DNA from: Edaphochlamys debaryana
Taxonomy: Eukaryota > Chlorophyta > Chlorophyceae > Chlamydomonadales
Direction: 5' to 3'
DNA: 64,000 nucleotides
NCBI GenBank assembly: GCA_016858145.1
Contig: JAEHOE010000070.1
Coordinates: forward strand, 372,001 to 436,000
Shown: positions 1-10,890 of the stretch, one piece after another
Layout of the letters: each line of letters starts with the position of its first letter
How positions within the stretch are numbered: the first letter of the stretch is position 1
Translations under genes and position numbers: made by a program
The notes under the pieces: model-generated
Database searches by the model: none
Told to the model about the DNA's origin: nothing
What the model saw: only the letters and a program-made list of their open reading frames with translations

Positions 1-708
1 CGCCGCAGGTCGTGGCTGTTGGCAGTTATAGCCTCGCACAGCCGACGGGCTGCAGCCTTCGGCTGGGAGCAGGGCCAAGGAGCGCTGAGCGCTTCAAATT
101 TTGGGCTGTTTCGGACATGGAGATACTCGGGAAGTACTTGTTGTGCTGCGTCTCATCAGAAAGCGTGTGGCACGGGAAGTGACACGGATCTGGACAAGGA
201 GCTACCATTGTGATACTGTACATTGGCGCTTTCAACTGAACCGTTGTGCGCAAGGGCCGCTCAGGTTGGGGGTCTGCAGGGGTCTGCGGTCTGCTTGAGA
301 TCGGGCGGTGCCGCGGGGCATGCCAGGAGGGCCGGAGGCCGGGGCACTGGCGGGGCCAACGCCAGCCCGTCCACCCTCCTCATGCCGCTCATGTTGCTGT
401 AAGGTCACTTGGGATGTCATTTGCCGCGTGCCCGAAGTCGGCCCTGGGCCCCTGGCGTGCCATCCTGTGCCGCCCGATCGCACACCCGCGCAAGACCCCA
501 TCACCACCTGCGAGTCGCACCACTCTACTTCGCTCCATCTCTTTGCGTACATCACAGTTGTAGCTCTCTCTGTCACCCCTGCCCGTTGCTCAAGACAGGG
601 CCTTCGCATTGTCCACTTAGCGACTAGGTACTCTACCAAGCAACTCTTATTAACCAGTACCAGCTTTCTTATAGGCCCTGAAGAAGGAAGCAGGGCGCGC
701 GGAGCAGG
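1..708. other. Upstream region of SPT4, no gene recognised
   Basis: No open frame here shows a domain or a splice pattern I recognise on either strand. Several overlapping frames are open only because the DNA is GC-rich. The right end should hold the promoter and 5' UTR of the SPT4 gene that starts at 709. I see no convincing TATA box, tRNA or repeat. Confidence 0.4.
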
Positions 709-1797
709 ATGGACGGCCGCGTCGCAGAGGTGCCAGCCCACAATGAGCCGAGCAGGGACCCTGGAGACTTTGCTCTCACCAACAAGACGCTAGTATGCTG
801 CTACGTCTGCCGGTTGATAAAGTCGAGGAACCAGGTGCGGCCGAGAAGATCCCCGCCGAATCCCATCGCGTTCGCTTCGCTCAACGCGTGCACGCGCCCG
901 CAGTTCCAAGATATGGGCTGTGACAACTGCAAAAACATCATGGGGCCCAGCATATCCTTCGAGGACTACACGACGCCCAACTTCTCGGGGTGAGGGATGG
1001 GGGGGGGCCCGGCTCCTGTGCGTGCTGCCCTACTTCACCGCACTCCCTTGCCCCTCTTCCTCACGCTTTCCTCTAACATTCCTTGCAGCATGATCTCCAT
1101 CATGGACCCCAAGGCCAGCTGGGCCTGCAAGTGGCTCCACCTGGGTAAGCTTGAGGCTACCCCTACGGCATAGCCGCTCAGTGTGGCCCAGGCTCCTCCA
1201 CACTAAGCGTTCCAGCGGCCCAGCCAGTGCCACCCGCCAGTCAAAAGCGCTGACTCTCCTCCCCTTGCTCTGCACAGGCAAGTACGTGCCGGGGTGCTAC
1301 GCGATGGCGGTGAACGACGACATGCCGGACGACCTGCAGGTGAGGACCCTCGGGACGAGGCGGGAAGGGCGCGTGTCGGGGCCGCAGGGGGAAGAATGGG
1401 GGCAGAGGGTATGGGCCCCGTCAGTACAGGCTGGGAGCAAGAGCCGCAAGGGCAAGGCGAGGAGCTCCGGACCTTGCGCAGGTGGTGGGGGATGGTCTTC
1501 GCTAGGTGAAAGTTGACCCCCGAGTAGGGGCCTTGCCGTCCAAGCTGGGGGGCAGCGTGCTGGCGCACAGGAGGCAAGCCCGTGAGGTTGGCTGCCATCT
1601 CACGGCTTTCAGCTGCCGTGCACCCCTCTGGGGTGTGGGGCCCCTCATTGTACCCACGGCGGACTTGGGCAGCTGCTTTCCGCCTGCCCGATACGGTACA
1701 ACAAGCACTTGCTGCTCCCACTCCGCTATCTAACCCCACCTCGTTCCCCATCCAGGACATTCTGGAGAACAAGGGCATCAAAGTACGACACGGCTAG
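709..1797 (+). CDS. SPT4: Transcription elongation factor SPT4 homologue
   Basis: Five exons (709-834, 904-989, 1089-1144, 1278-1339, 1756-1797) join in phase to a 123-aa protein, close to the usual 116-121 aa of SPT4. SPT4 is the small zinc-binding partner of SPT5 (DSIF), which clamps RNA polymerase II and promotes processive elongation in the nucleus. The zinc-finger cysteines are visible as CYVC (about residues 32-35) and CDNC (about 47-50). They are followed by the family-typical stretch with FEDYTTPNFSG, the ISIMDPKASW motif, a KWLHLGKYVPGCYA block and a short final exon ILENKGIKVRHG. The ATG at 709 gives a slightly long N-terminus (about 25 residues before the finger) without other motifs. 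A damaged copy of exons 3-5 lies at 8648-9103. Confidence is high for identity and moderate for the exact start. Confidence 0.9.
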
Positions 1798-2299
1798 CGG
1801 ACGGGGGCTTTCAGCAGCAGGGTCAGGGCGAGGCGGGAGCGAGAGCGGGAGGCCACGTTGGCGCCGCTGCGGAGCTGACGTACGGTAATAGTCGGACAGC
1901 TGAAGCGGCGGCGGATAACTGTGAGCAAAACATGGATCGCGTCAACGTGGAGGCACAGGGCTGTGGGAGAGCGCGTCATACATGGCAGTGCCGCGGGACT
2001 GGGCCGCTGCACGGAAGGAGGGGAGGCCATGGAGCCGCGCTGCAGCCGTGGGGCGGCTGCCCTGGCGCCGGGCAGTGGAGCCGGGACCCCCGGAGCCCAG
2101 CACCCGACTCCCGGAGGAGCCAGGCATTGCTTTAGGGCCGCGAGAGGAGGCAGGCGCATCGCCGGGTGGGCCCCTACTGGCCCCCCGGCAAACAGGCAGA
2201 GCTTGTGGCGGAGCGTGGTGGAGCAGGCGCGGAGTGTCCCGTGCTGGCCTCATGGCCTGAGGCAGAGCGGGTTGCATGGCGCGAGAGCCGCGGCCCGTA

Positions 2300-3200
2300 C
2301 TGGGCCCCCAGCGTCAAGGCAGGGCTTCCCCAGGGCAGGGGCTGCCCGTCGCGCGGGCGGGTGCGAGGCCCACACCGGAGGTGGCAGCAGGGCCCCGCTG
2401 CTGGGGCGCCGAACGGTGCGCAAGCGAGCGGCCTCGGGGTTGAGCCCGGCTCAGAGCCTCAGGGCCTGAGCTCGTGCGCGGGGGTTTCCTTATGCCGGTT
2501 GGTGGTGGTGGTCGGACGGGCTTGGGGACTCAGGTGGCCTTGGCCCCGGGCACAGATCCCGGGATTCGGACATGCGTCCGTGTGCGCATACAGCTTGCGC
2601 ACAAGGGCAGTCGAGCCGGCGTCGGAGGGATCAGGGGCGTGGGCCCCCTGCGGCGCGAGCTTGGGCCAACCAAGCAAGGCCGTCTCAGTATGGAGCGCCA
2701 TTCATTTGGGGTGTTGCACCTGAAACCCGTGTCGCACAGGAGGCCGGGGGCTTCGCTGTAGGGCTAGAGCCTGCCGCCTGCCATCTCCGGCACGAGGGAG
2801 CTGCGTGGTTGGGACGGACTCTGACAGGCTTCTGCATGAGACAGTATGACCAAGGGCAAGCACACGAGAAGCACTGGGCTGCAGAGAGATGGCCTCGCTC
2901 CTAGGTGTGATGATGCGATCAGATGGGAGGCTGGAAGTGGTTTCGAGGTTCCGCCGATGCTGGCGCGTTATGGGCGCTTGCTGTTGTGTGACCCAGAGGG
3001 TCAGTATGTCGTGCCCATGCTTGCTTCCACATGCACCCTGGCAGGGATGGGAGCAACGTACAGCCCGCGGAGACTGGGTGCACGTCTGGGTGCGGTTGTG
3101 GGTGTCGATGGTGTGTCAAGAGGGGCCTCACCATCCGTTTGAGGGCCGAATGACATATGTGCCCCGCCCTTCAACCCCTTGCCCCCACACCCCACCCGGC
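2300..3200. repeat. Pherophorin downstream spacer repeat, copy 1
   Basis: This block aligns by eye with 9480-10420, and more loosely with 15090-15880. Shared landmarks include the strings GAACGGTGCGCAAGCGAGCG (about 2411), GGTTGGTGGTGGTGGT (about 2499), GCTTGGGGACTCAGGTGGCC and CACCCTGGCAGGGATGGGA. Indels are not multiples of three and every frame is interrupted between copies, so it behaves as noncoding DNA carried along with the tandem duplication. No inverted or direct terminal repeats mark it as a mobile element. Confidence 0.7.
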
Positions 3201-3386
3201 ATATGACTCCTTCGATCCAGTCCGCCCGCCAGCGCACCTCCCATTGCATGCAAGCCAGCAGGTGCAAGCGTCTCACTGCCCTAGAGTCTTCAGGTCGCTC
3301 CCGCCCGCCAGCCTGTCTCTGTCGCTCAGTCTTCTCCGGTCAAGCGCGGCAAGGTATCGGTAATTCGGTATACATGTGTGATCTGT

Positions 3387-3509
3387 GATGCCTTCACTCC
3401 GGCACGCAACTCAGCGGCTGATGCTTCGATGATACAATGACTGTACAGCTATGATCTTGCGCAAATCCAGACAAGGGTGGCTGCACGAAGGCAGGAAAAG
3501 GGCTCAGCC
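3387..3509. repeat. Pherophorin 3'-flank block, copy 1
   Basis: About 120 bases with GATGCCTTCACTCCGGCA, GATACAATGACTGTACAGCT and CAAGGGTGGCTGC. The same block occurs at about 10667-10788 beyond P2, and in a shorter, diverged form at about 16251-16310 beyond P3. It sits 200 bases beyond the P1 stop codon, so it may belong to the 3' UTR or the polyadenylation region. Confidence 0.6.
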
Positions 3510-3694
3510 CCGTGGCCCCGCCCAATCACTGGATGGACAACGTCACCATTGATACCATCCCCATACCGTTGGTCCGTTAAGCAGCAAGCCCAGGCGGTTG
3601 ATTAAATGTCTCTCGCAAACAATATCCGCTATGTACAAGCGTCAGACCAGCAAGCGTGGGCGGCCAAGACACAGAGGCTGCACCTTGCACCCGC

Positions 3695-6600
3695 CTAAGC
3701 TGCCGCCCCCGCCGCCCCCACCGGGCAGCAGGTGTCCGAGGAGTAGATTGCCACCGAGCAGCCCCCCGCGCCGCCCACACAGAAGTCGCCCAGGGACACG
3801 CCCGAACGCAGCTCCAGACACACCTGCGCCCGGCCCCGGCCCGACAGCTCACGGACCGTGTCCACCGTCCAGTCCACGGGTCGGACCCACAGCGCATCGC
3901 CGATGGGCCGAGACCCAATCGTCCCCGCCGCCCCGGGCAGCGCCCACCATGCGTCGCCCGCGAGCGGCAGGCGGCGCTGGTCCGCGGGGCCGCGCACGAT
4001 GACGCTCAGCAGGTCGGCCCGTCGGTCCGCGCGGGCTTGGAAGGCGAGCTGCATTACACGGGTGCTGGAGCAAGCCTGCGGGAGAGAGTGGTGAAGTGGA
4101 GGGAGGGAGCAACGTGGGCACAACCCTGCTTCATCCCTGCCCTGCCACTGTATCACAGCCCCCAAAGGCCTCTTCCCACGCATCTTACTCACGGCACTAG
4201 GCCCAGGGGCGGGGGACGCCAGCACCACACCAAAGCAGTACACCGTGTAGTGAGAGGGGAAGATGGTCACAGTCTGCGCCTGAACGCTCGGCTGCAGTCG
4301 GAAGGGCCCGCCGCTGGCATCCTTGGCGCATGCCGCATCGGGCGGGAAGGCGTTGTCAAGGAAGGCTGGGGCTCGGAAGCCAGGTTTGGCCAGCGGGGAC
4401 GGGGGAGTGGAAGACCCACTAAGGCAGCTGAAGTCCGAGGGGCTGAAGCAGCCGCCGCCCCCAGCGTTCACGCCGTCAGTCGCCCGCAGGCGGTACGACG
4501 CCGCCTGGGCGAGGAACGCGAAGCAGCCCCCAGCCGTGGAGGCGGATGTCGGAGGGAAGAGGGCGTTGTAGACCGTCCTCAGGGCTGATGGAAGGAAGCG
4601 GGGGAGGAGGGGCGCCTGAGAGGCTGGCAGCTCCGAACACACTGACACAACACCGGTTGTGGGGCTGTCCGTGGGGCCGCACCCCAGCTGTGTCCATACC
4701 ACCGGTCCCTGCCCTGCCCCCAGCGCCAGACCCTGGGCGTCCGCCAGGGGCTTGAGCAGGTCCCGTGCCGCCCTGGCCAGCGCATCGCACAGGCCCTTGG
4801 CGCCCGGTGTGCCGGCGCCCACGAACTGGAGCAAGAAGCACAGCTGGCAGCGCGCAGGGGCGGGGGGCGGGCGGGCGGGAGGCGGTGGGTTCGGGGGCGG
4901 CGGCGGCGGCAATCGCCACATGACCGGTGGTTGCGGGCTTGGCGATCGTGGCGGGGGCAGTGGAGGCGGCGGCGGCGGGGGTGGAGGAGGCGGAGGGGCC
5001 TTGGGGTTGGGTGCTTTCGGCGTGTCACTGGATGGCGGCAGTATGGGTGGAGGTGGTGGAGAAGGGGGAGGAGAGGGTGAGGGCGTTGTCGGTGGCAAGG
5101 GAGGAGGCACAGGTGGCACAGGTGGTGTTGGAGGAGGTGTGGGGGGGCTGAGAGGTGGCTGAGGTTGTACTGGACGCAAAGGAGGTGATGGAGGCGGCGA
5201 GGGGCGCCAAGGATGGAGCGGTAAGCTCTCAGGTTCTGGAGGAAACTCTTGTGGAGGAGAGTCTTGTGGAGGAGATTCCTTTGGAGTAGACTCCTCTGGA
5301 GGTGTGCACCTCACGGCCTCAGAAACTGGCGGCAGGTCACAAGAACTCCCGAGGACCGGAGAGAACACGGTCGCCCGGAATATCATTCCTCGCGCGGACG
5401 CCGGACAGCGTGCTGCAGTGGCCGGTAGACCCGTACCATGCGGCAACCACTTATCGGTATCGGACACGAAAGGGTTGAAGTCCCAGTCCTTCACGTCCAT
5501 TGCACCGAAGACTCCGCAGAGTGTGATTGACGATTTGGAGCATGACTCCAATCTAAATGCTTGCACAACCGTGCGGTTGTTGACGGAGGCCGTCCTGTCC
5601 AGATCCCGGCTGAGTAGGCGAGCCGCAACAGCGCAGGTCTCACGGTCGTAAGAGAAGGTGGGCTGTGCTGGCTGAGCTGCGTTGTCTGCGCTGGGTAGCG
5701 TAACCCTCACGCTGAGGCATACTCGGCACACCGGTCTGTCAGGAGGTCCGGGCGCCACAGGTGGTTCCGGGACTAGGTCTGAGCGTCTGGGCGGCGGCGA
5801 GGCGGTATCCTCAAACCATGTCCACCTGTAGAGCAAGGGACAGGAAGCACGAAACAGAGGATCAGCATGTGCTAAGGTGGTGCGCCGGACGGCAAGCACA
5901 AGTGCAGGTTGCACCACCACCACACACAGCAGCCACACCTCAAGAGCGGGCCCGCACAGGCGACACCCTTCTCACCACGGGGGAGGGGGGGAGGGGCCAG
6001 GAGGCGGAGGGGTGGGAGGCGGCAGGAGCGGAGGGGGCTGTGGCAACCCAGGGGGCCGGGACGGACCTTGGGGAGGGGAAGACGCCTCACACAGCCGCCC
6101 CGTCTCGCCTTGCAGGGCCCCGCCCGAGATGCTGAGCCCTGCCGCAATGCCGTATGTGCCATCACGGCAGTCGCCCTCGGGGAGTACGGCATCTAGCCAG
6201 CCGTCGAGCTGCGTGTACATGTACTCCTGGAGGGCTGACACATCCGCTCCGGACGCCGCAAGGCTCCCGCACACCCGGACCTGCGTGTCCGAGCAGCCGG
6301 CAGCGGCGAAGGGCGCTGCCAGCTGCCCCGCTGCCGCTGTGTTGAGCTGCCCCGCAATGAGGGCCTGGGCGGAGGCACAGGCGGCAGCCGACAGGGAGTA
6401 GCGGGAGGGAGCAGGGCCCTCCCCGCCAGCACCAGCCGTGGTGTCGAACACAGAGGCCTCCACGCACGTCGGCAGCCCCAGAGGGGGCAGAGACGGCTGA
6501 GGGAGCAGCAAGGGCGCCCCGGGCCGGAGGGACAGCGGCCGTGCGGGGGCTGCCGGGGGCCGCCGGGGGCCCAAGGGCCTGGGCGGAGGCCTTCTCCTCC

Positions 6601-7558
6601 CCGGCCTCCCAGGCTTGGCCCTCGCAGGTGGGCGGTCCTTCCCTGCCTCCACCGCTGACTCCGAGCAGCAGCCCCCTGCCGAGTCCCGCAGCTCAGCCCG
6701 GCAGGTGCCAGGGGCAGAGCCCGTGGGGGGCTGGCAGAGGCCCTCGGCGGTCCTGCACGCAGGGGCGGTGTTTGAGAAGAGATGTGGTACGCGCAGTCCT
6801 CGGCCCCCTCAACTCCTTCCCCCCCCCCCCAGCCCACCCCACCTGCATGCCGGGCGCTGGGAGCTGATGCACAGCCGAGCCGAGCCCGCGGTGGTGCGGT
6901 TGAGGCCCAAGCCCCTCAGCACCAGCACACGCCCAGCAGAGACCGGGCCGCCCCGCTGGATGGAGTGGCTGATGGGTCGGGAGGTGCCATCAGGCAGCAC
7001 CAGAGACGCCTTTAAAGTTGCGTCCTTGCGGCACTGCTTGCCTGTGGAAGGGTGATTGGAGGAGTGGGCTCCTCGAAGCTGGGATGGAAAGTGCGTGGCT
7101 GAGTGGAGAGGGCGGCGCAAGAGTCACGAGGCCCCTGCTCCAGACAGGGGGCAGGAACCCGCACATGTTCCCTGCCGATTTCTCATGGGCCGGAATGGGC
7201 TTACGTATCAGCAGTTGCATGGAGTCCAGGTCCGAAGCGCAACACCCTGTGGCGGCGCCACACCGGGTGTCGAGGACGTCGAACCCGAAACACGTCGCAC
7301 CACTCGTATCGCCCGACGGTACCACGGACAGTTGATACTGGTCAGAATGGTGCACCTGACACCCATAGCTGCCGTTCAGCGGTGTTCTGTGCGCGGCGGA
7401 GCAGGGCGGAGTGGATGCTGGAAAGAAGTGCGTGACGAGTTGGCCGCTCAAGCCGAGCAACTCAAACCCACTTACAGAAGTGACGCGCAAGCTGACATCA
7501 GGGCCAGGGGTGCCAAGAGCGCGAGCAGGACAAACTTCTTCGCGACTCTTGGCATCAT
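3695..7558 (-). CDS. Pherophorin-like extracellular matrix glycoprotein P1
   Basis: Six exons read on the minus strand (7476-7558, 7205-7386, 6843-7041, 5976-6752, 4193-5825, 3695-4075) give 1084 aa with matching phases. Pherophorins are secreted hydroxyproline-rich glycoproteins of the algal extracellular matrix. Exon 1 is a signal peptide with the core FVLLALLAPLALM. Exons 2-4 carry an N-terminal pherophorin domain (SYGC, the CCASDLDS signature, and a closing GGCC). A basic/proline linker and a second module starting TCVEAS follow. Exon 5 has one extra module (CRVCLSVRVT), a long poly-proline spacer and the CQLCFLLQF module, which exon 6 completes with its DTCCPV ending. Two Met codons start the frame; the second matches P2 and P3. 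It is a head-to-head neighbour of the aldolase remnant at 7875. Confidence 0.85.
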
Positions 7559-7874
7559 GGCGCAGTTGGCTTCGACTGAGACATAATCAGGGGATGGCCC
7601 ACCACTATTGCGGTGTGCTGTCCAGCATAGCTATGCGCCGATGCGACGCAATCAACCTTTCCCGGCCAGCCGGCGCGTACACCACGGGGAGTTTCGGGCG
7701 TACGGGACACGCCGTCGCAATGCCATTGCCAATGCTCAATAATATAAATCACATCCTTGTGCAGACGCAGCCTTAACCTTTGACCATAAAAACCGAACGA
7801 CTCGCGCGCATACCATTGGTCCTCCTCCAGTGCGAAGGCACCAATCGATTTAGACGCTGATACGCTTAGGCAGA
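7559..7874. promoter_or_regulatory. Presumed divergent promoter region of P1 and the duplicated aldolase remnant
   Basis: These 316 bases separate the P1 start codon from the remnant aldolase start codon. The intact counterpart is the 742-base gap between P3 and the aldolase (19814-20555). An AT-rich AATATAAATC lies about 135 bases before the aldolase ATG, but I cannot prove it is a TATA element. The assignment as promoter is inferred from gene orientation only. Confidence 0.4.
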
Positions 7875-8135
7875 ATGGCCAAAGGGAAGGAGACAAGCAG
7901 CGAAGGCGCTGCGAAGAAATCGGTCGTCTTCCCAGCATGCGTGGGCCAGGCCCACGACGCCCAAGCCTGATGCGCAGCCTAGGCGCTAAAGCTTCAGGCA
8001 ACCAAATCATCAGCGGCTGTGATCGCGGGATATTGGCTGCACCAGAGCAAATGCTCGCTGCGGGAGGTTATGAAGGAGCTCCTGCACCCTGAGGAAGGCA
8101 TCCTTGCAGCAGATGAGAGCCCTAGCACGCAGGGC
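7875..8135 (+). pseudogene. Broken copy of aldolase exon 1
   Basis: This is a damaged duplicate of exon 1 of the aldolase gene at 20556. It opens with MAKGKETSSEGAAKK, against MVDGKEASSESAAKR in the intact gene. It then loses frame and meets TGA at 7968-7970. Downstream, other frames still spell the catalytic-site segment LREVMKELLHPEEGILAADE up to the old splice donor at about 8136. The bases that encode most of the membrane anchor (ALFVIAAV in the intact gene) are deleted. No other aldolase exon follows; the sequence runs into an SPT4 fragment instead. Confidence 0.8.
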
Positions 8136-8647
8136 AAGAAGGTGGGTTGCGTGGGACTTCCCAGGGGCCGGAGGGCGCAGCATGGGCCAGACAAGGTGAG
8201 GCAGGTGGGACACAACGACGTCAACGGGCCCTTGTGGAGGCCGCACTGGTAGTAATCCAGTGAAACCGGAACGCTCCTGGGATGGTTGCAATCGGCATGC
8301 ATCAGCCCCTTGTGTCCACGGAGTTGGCCTCCCCAGCTCCTTTGGTGGGGACACAAGGTACGAGCTGGGTGCGGAGCGGGGGGCCCCCGCGCCGGTGCCT
8401 GTGCTGGTTCTAGAAGGCCATGACGCAGGAAGGTCCCATGTATGGTCGGCAGGGGCGCTCCAGGGGAGCCTCCCGGAGAGCGAGCAGGAGCGAGCCGTCT
8501 TTCCAGCGAGACTGTCCCGCTCACTTGCTTGCCCCAGCTGGTTTGCGTGCTACCCCTAGTGCCTACCCCACCGCACTACCTTCGCCCCTCTTCCTCATAT
8601 ATTCCTCTGGCAATCCACCTCTGGCCCCTATGGCATTACTGGCATTC
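8136..8647. other. Junction region between aldolase and SPT4 remnants
   Basis: The first part resembles the intron after aldolase exon 1: GTGGGTTGC at 8136 matches the donor of the intact gene. The last 120 bases resemble SPT4 intron 2, sharing CCACCGCACTACC-like and CGCCCCTCTTCCTCA-like strings with 1030-1060. The duplication breakpoint therefore lies somewhere between. No coding signal is seen. Confidence 0.5.
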
Positions 8648-9103
8648 CTTGCAGCACGATCCCCACCATGGTTCATGGACCCACACCAGGCGTCCCCGCG
8701 GCCCAGTCCGTGCCACCCGCCAGTCGACAGCGCTTACTCGCCCCGACTTGCTTTGCATAGGCAAGTACGTGCCGGGGTGCTACGCGATGGCTGTTAACGA
8801 TGCGACATGTCGTCGACCTGCAGGTGAGGACCCTCGGGACGAGGCGGGGAGGGCGCGTGTCGGGGCCGCAGGGAAGAAGAGCCGCATGGGTTGAGCCAGG
8901 TTACTGAGACGGGTCACGCTGTGGGTGTGGGGCCAACAGGCGGACAGCAAGGTGTAGGCGGGCAGCGCCGGAGTTTGCGCAGCTGCTTTCCGCCTTCCCG
9001 ATACGCAGAGCACTTGCTGACCCCATTCCGCTATCTATCCTTACTTCGTTCCCCATACATCCAACGCCAGGACATTGTGGCAAACAAGGTCATAAAACTA
9101 TGA
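8648..9103 (+). pseudogene. Truncated, decayed copy of SPT4 exons 3-5
   Basis: The copy keeps recognisable pieces of SPT4 but cannot make it. The exon 3 segment has lost the MISIMDPKASW frame. The exon 4 segment (from 8761) still reads GKYVPGCYAMAVND and is then out of frame. The last exon survives as DIVANKVIKL followed by TGA at 9101-9103. Exons 1 and 2, with the zinc finger, are absent. It lies 0.5 kb after the aldolase exon 1 remnant and 1.8 kb before the P2 stop codon, the same geometry SPT4 has to P1. Confidence 0.8.
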
Positions 9104-9479
9104 CACGGCTAGCGCACGTCCTCAGCGGGGTCTAGGCGAGGCGAGGCGGGAGTGCACTGCCCCCATACGGACAGCTGAAGCGGCAGCGGAGCTCTGCGAG
9201 GATGCATAGATCGCGACAACGTGCAGGACACAGGGCGGTGTAGAAACCGCACTTACATGGCAAGCCCGGGGACATCTGAAGCAGCGAAGCCTTTGGGCGA
9301 AGCTGTCATCGCATGAGGGCAAGCGCCCCGGCTCCAGGAGCCTCGGTTCCCTGAACCCCGGAGCCCACAACCATAATCTGGAGAGGCCCAGGACGGCTTC
9401 GATGGCCGCGAGAGGTGACAGACTGATTGCAGCGCGGCCATGGGACGGTCCCTACTGGCCCTCCTGCGTCCACTTGACG

Positions 9480-10420
9480 GCAGGGCTTGCCTAGGGCAGG
9501 GGCTGCCCTTGGCGCGGGCGGGGGTGAGGCCCACACCGGAGGTGGCAGCAGGGAACCGCTGCTGGGGAGCCGAACGGTGCGCAAGCGAGCGGCCTCGGGG
9601 TTGAGCCCGGCTCAGAGCCTCAGGGCCTGAGCTTGTGCGCGGGGGTCTCCTTCTGCCGGTTGGTGGTGGTGGTGGGGCGGGCTTGGGGACTCAGGTGGCC
9701 TTGGCCTCAGGCACAGGTCCCAGGAGCCGGACATGCGTCCTCCCTTGCGTACAGCTTGCGCATGAGGGCATTCAAGCCGGCGTCGGATGGTCCCGGGGCC
9801 CTGCACGAGGGCAGTCGAGGCCGGAATCAAGGCCGTCTCAGTATGGGTGTTGCTCCTGATACGCCTGTCGTACAGGAGGCCGGGGGCTTCGCTGTAGGGC
9901 TTCAGCCTGGAGACTCCCATCTCCGGCACGAGGGGGCGTTGTGGGCTGCGTGCGTGGTTCGGGCGGACCTTGACAGGCTTGCGCTGTTGCGCATAAGACA
10001 GTCTGGCCAAGGGCAAGGACATGAGAAGCATTGGGCTGCGGAGGTTGCTGCCTAAATGCGTCGATGCGTACACATGGGATAGGCTGAGCTGGGATAGGGT
10101 TTTGAGGTGATGCCGGTGCTGGCATGTCATGGGAGCTTGCTGCGCTGCGCAGAAGAGGCCATGTGAAGGTCCAGATGGATCAGTAGCAGTGGAGCATCCC
10201 AGGTGAGGCAGGGGAGTTGCGCCAGTGCTTGCGCAAGCACCCTGGCAGGGATGGGACATGGGAGTGGACAATGTTGAGCGGGCACTGGAGACTTCTGCAC
10301 ATTTGTGGTGGATGCAAAATGTGAACGGTTTGTCGCGAGGGGCCCCACCATCCTTTAGAGTACCGAGCGATTTGCCCCGCCCTTCAACCCCTGGCCCTAC
10401 CCCAGCCCGCTTTTCCATTG
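9480..10420. repeat. Pherophorin downstream spacer repeat, copy 2
   Basis: It is the best match to copy 1 (2300-3200): long runs are identical around 9555-9710, including GAACGGTGCGCAAGCGAGCG and CTCAGAGCCTCAGGGCCTGA. Small indels break every frame. Copy 3 at 15090-15880 is more diverged. Confidence 0.7.
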
Positions 10421-10666
10421 CACACAAGCCAGCAGACCCAAGGGTCCCGCTACCCTAGAGCCTAGTCAGCCTACGGAGTGCTTCGGAGTGCTCCCCGGGG
10501 AATGCTCCCCCCGCCACCAGCCTGTGTACTGTATGTCTCAAGCGCGGTGAGACATCAGTACTGTGTTCAGGGCTGCTCGTGTAAAGGCCAGGGAAAGCGT
10601 AGGCGCGGTAATTAGCCGGCCGGTCACATCAGTACTGTGTATGTGCCATTGCTACTGCATGTGATG

Positions 10667-10788
10667 CCTTCACTCCGGCATTCGTACTCTGCGGCTGATG
10701 CGTCAATGATACAATGACTGTACAGCTATGCTCTCTCGCAAATCCAGGCAAGGGTGGCTGCCCAAAGGCAGGAAAGGGGCTGAGTCCG
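10667..10788. repeat. Pherophorin 3'-flank block, copy 2
   Basis: Shares GATGCCTTCACTCCGGCA, GATACAATGACTGTACAGCT and CAAGGGTGGCTGCC with copy 1 at 3387. It is placed 100-220 bases beyond the P2 stop codon. Confidence 0.6.
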
Positions 10789-10890
10789 TGGCCCCCGCCC
10801 AAAGTGCCTGTTTCTATGCCTCATAACAACCTGCTATACACAAGCTCAGTAATGGGCGGGCAAGACACAGAGGCTGCACCTTGCACCCGC

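Larger units (their letters stand above)
1798..3694. other. Intergenic spacer between SPT4 and P1 (convergent 3' ends)
   Basis: SPT4 and pherophorin P1 converge on this 1.9-kb stretch. I find no gene. Its right two thirds (about 2300-3510) is a repeated noncoding block that recurs downstream of P2 and P3 (see repeat entries). The left part must hold the SPT4 3' UTR. Confidence 0.5.
9104..10890. other. Spacer between the SPT4 remnant and P2
   Basis: This is the duplicated counterpart of 1798-3694. It contains copy 2 of the spacer repeat and copy 2 of the 3'-flank block. No independent gene is recognised. Confidence 0.5.

Noticed and set aside
2300..3200. Spacer repeat as a transposable element
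   Set aside because: No terminal repeats, target-site duplication or transposase-like frame; copies occur only at matching positions next to pherophorins, so segmental duplication explains them.
7737..7750. AATATAAATC as a TATA box
   Set aside because: It is about 135 bases before a pseudogene start and 180 before P1, and it is not kept upstream of P2, P3 or the intact aldolase.
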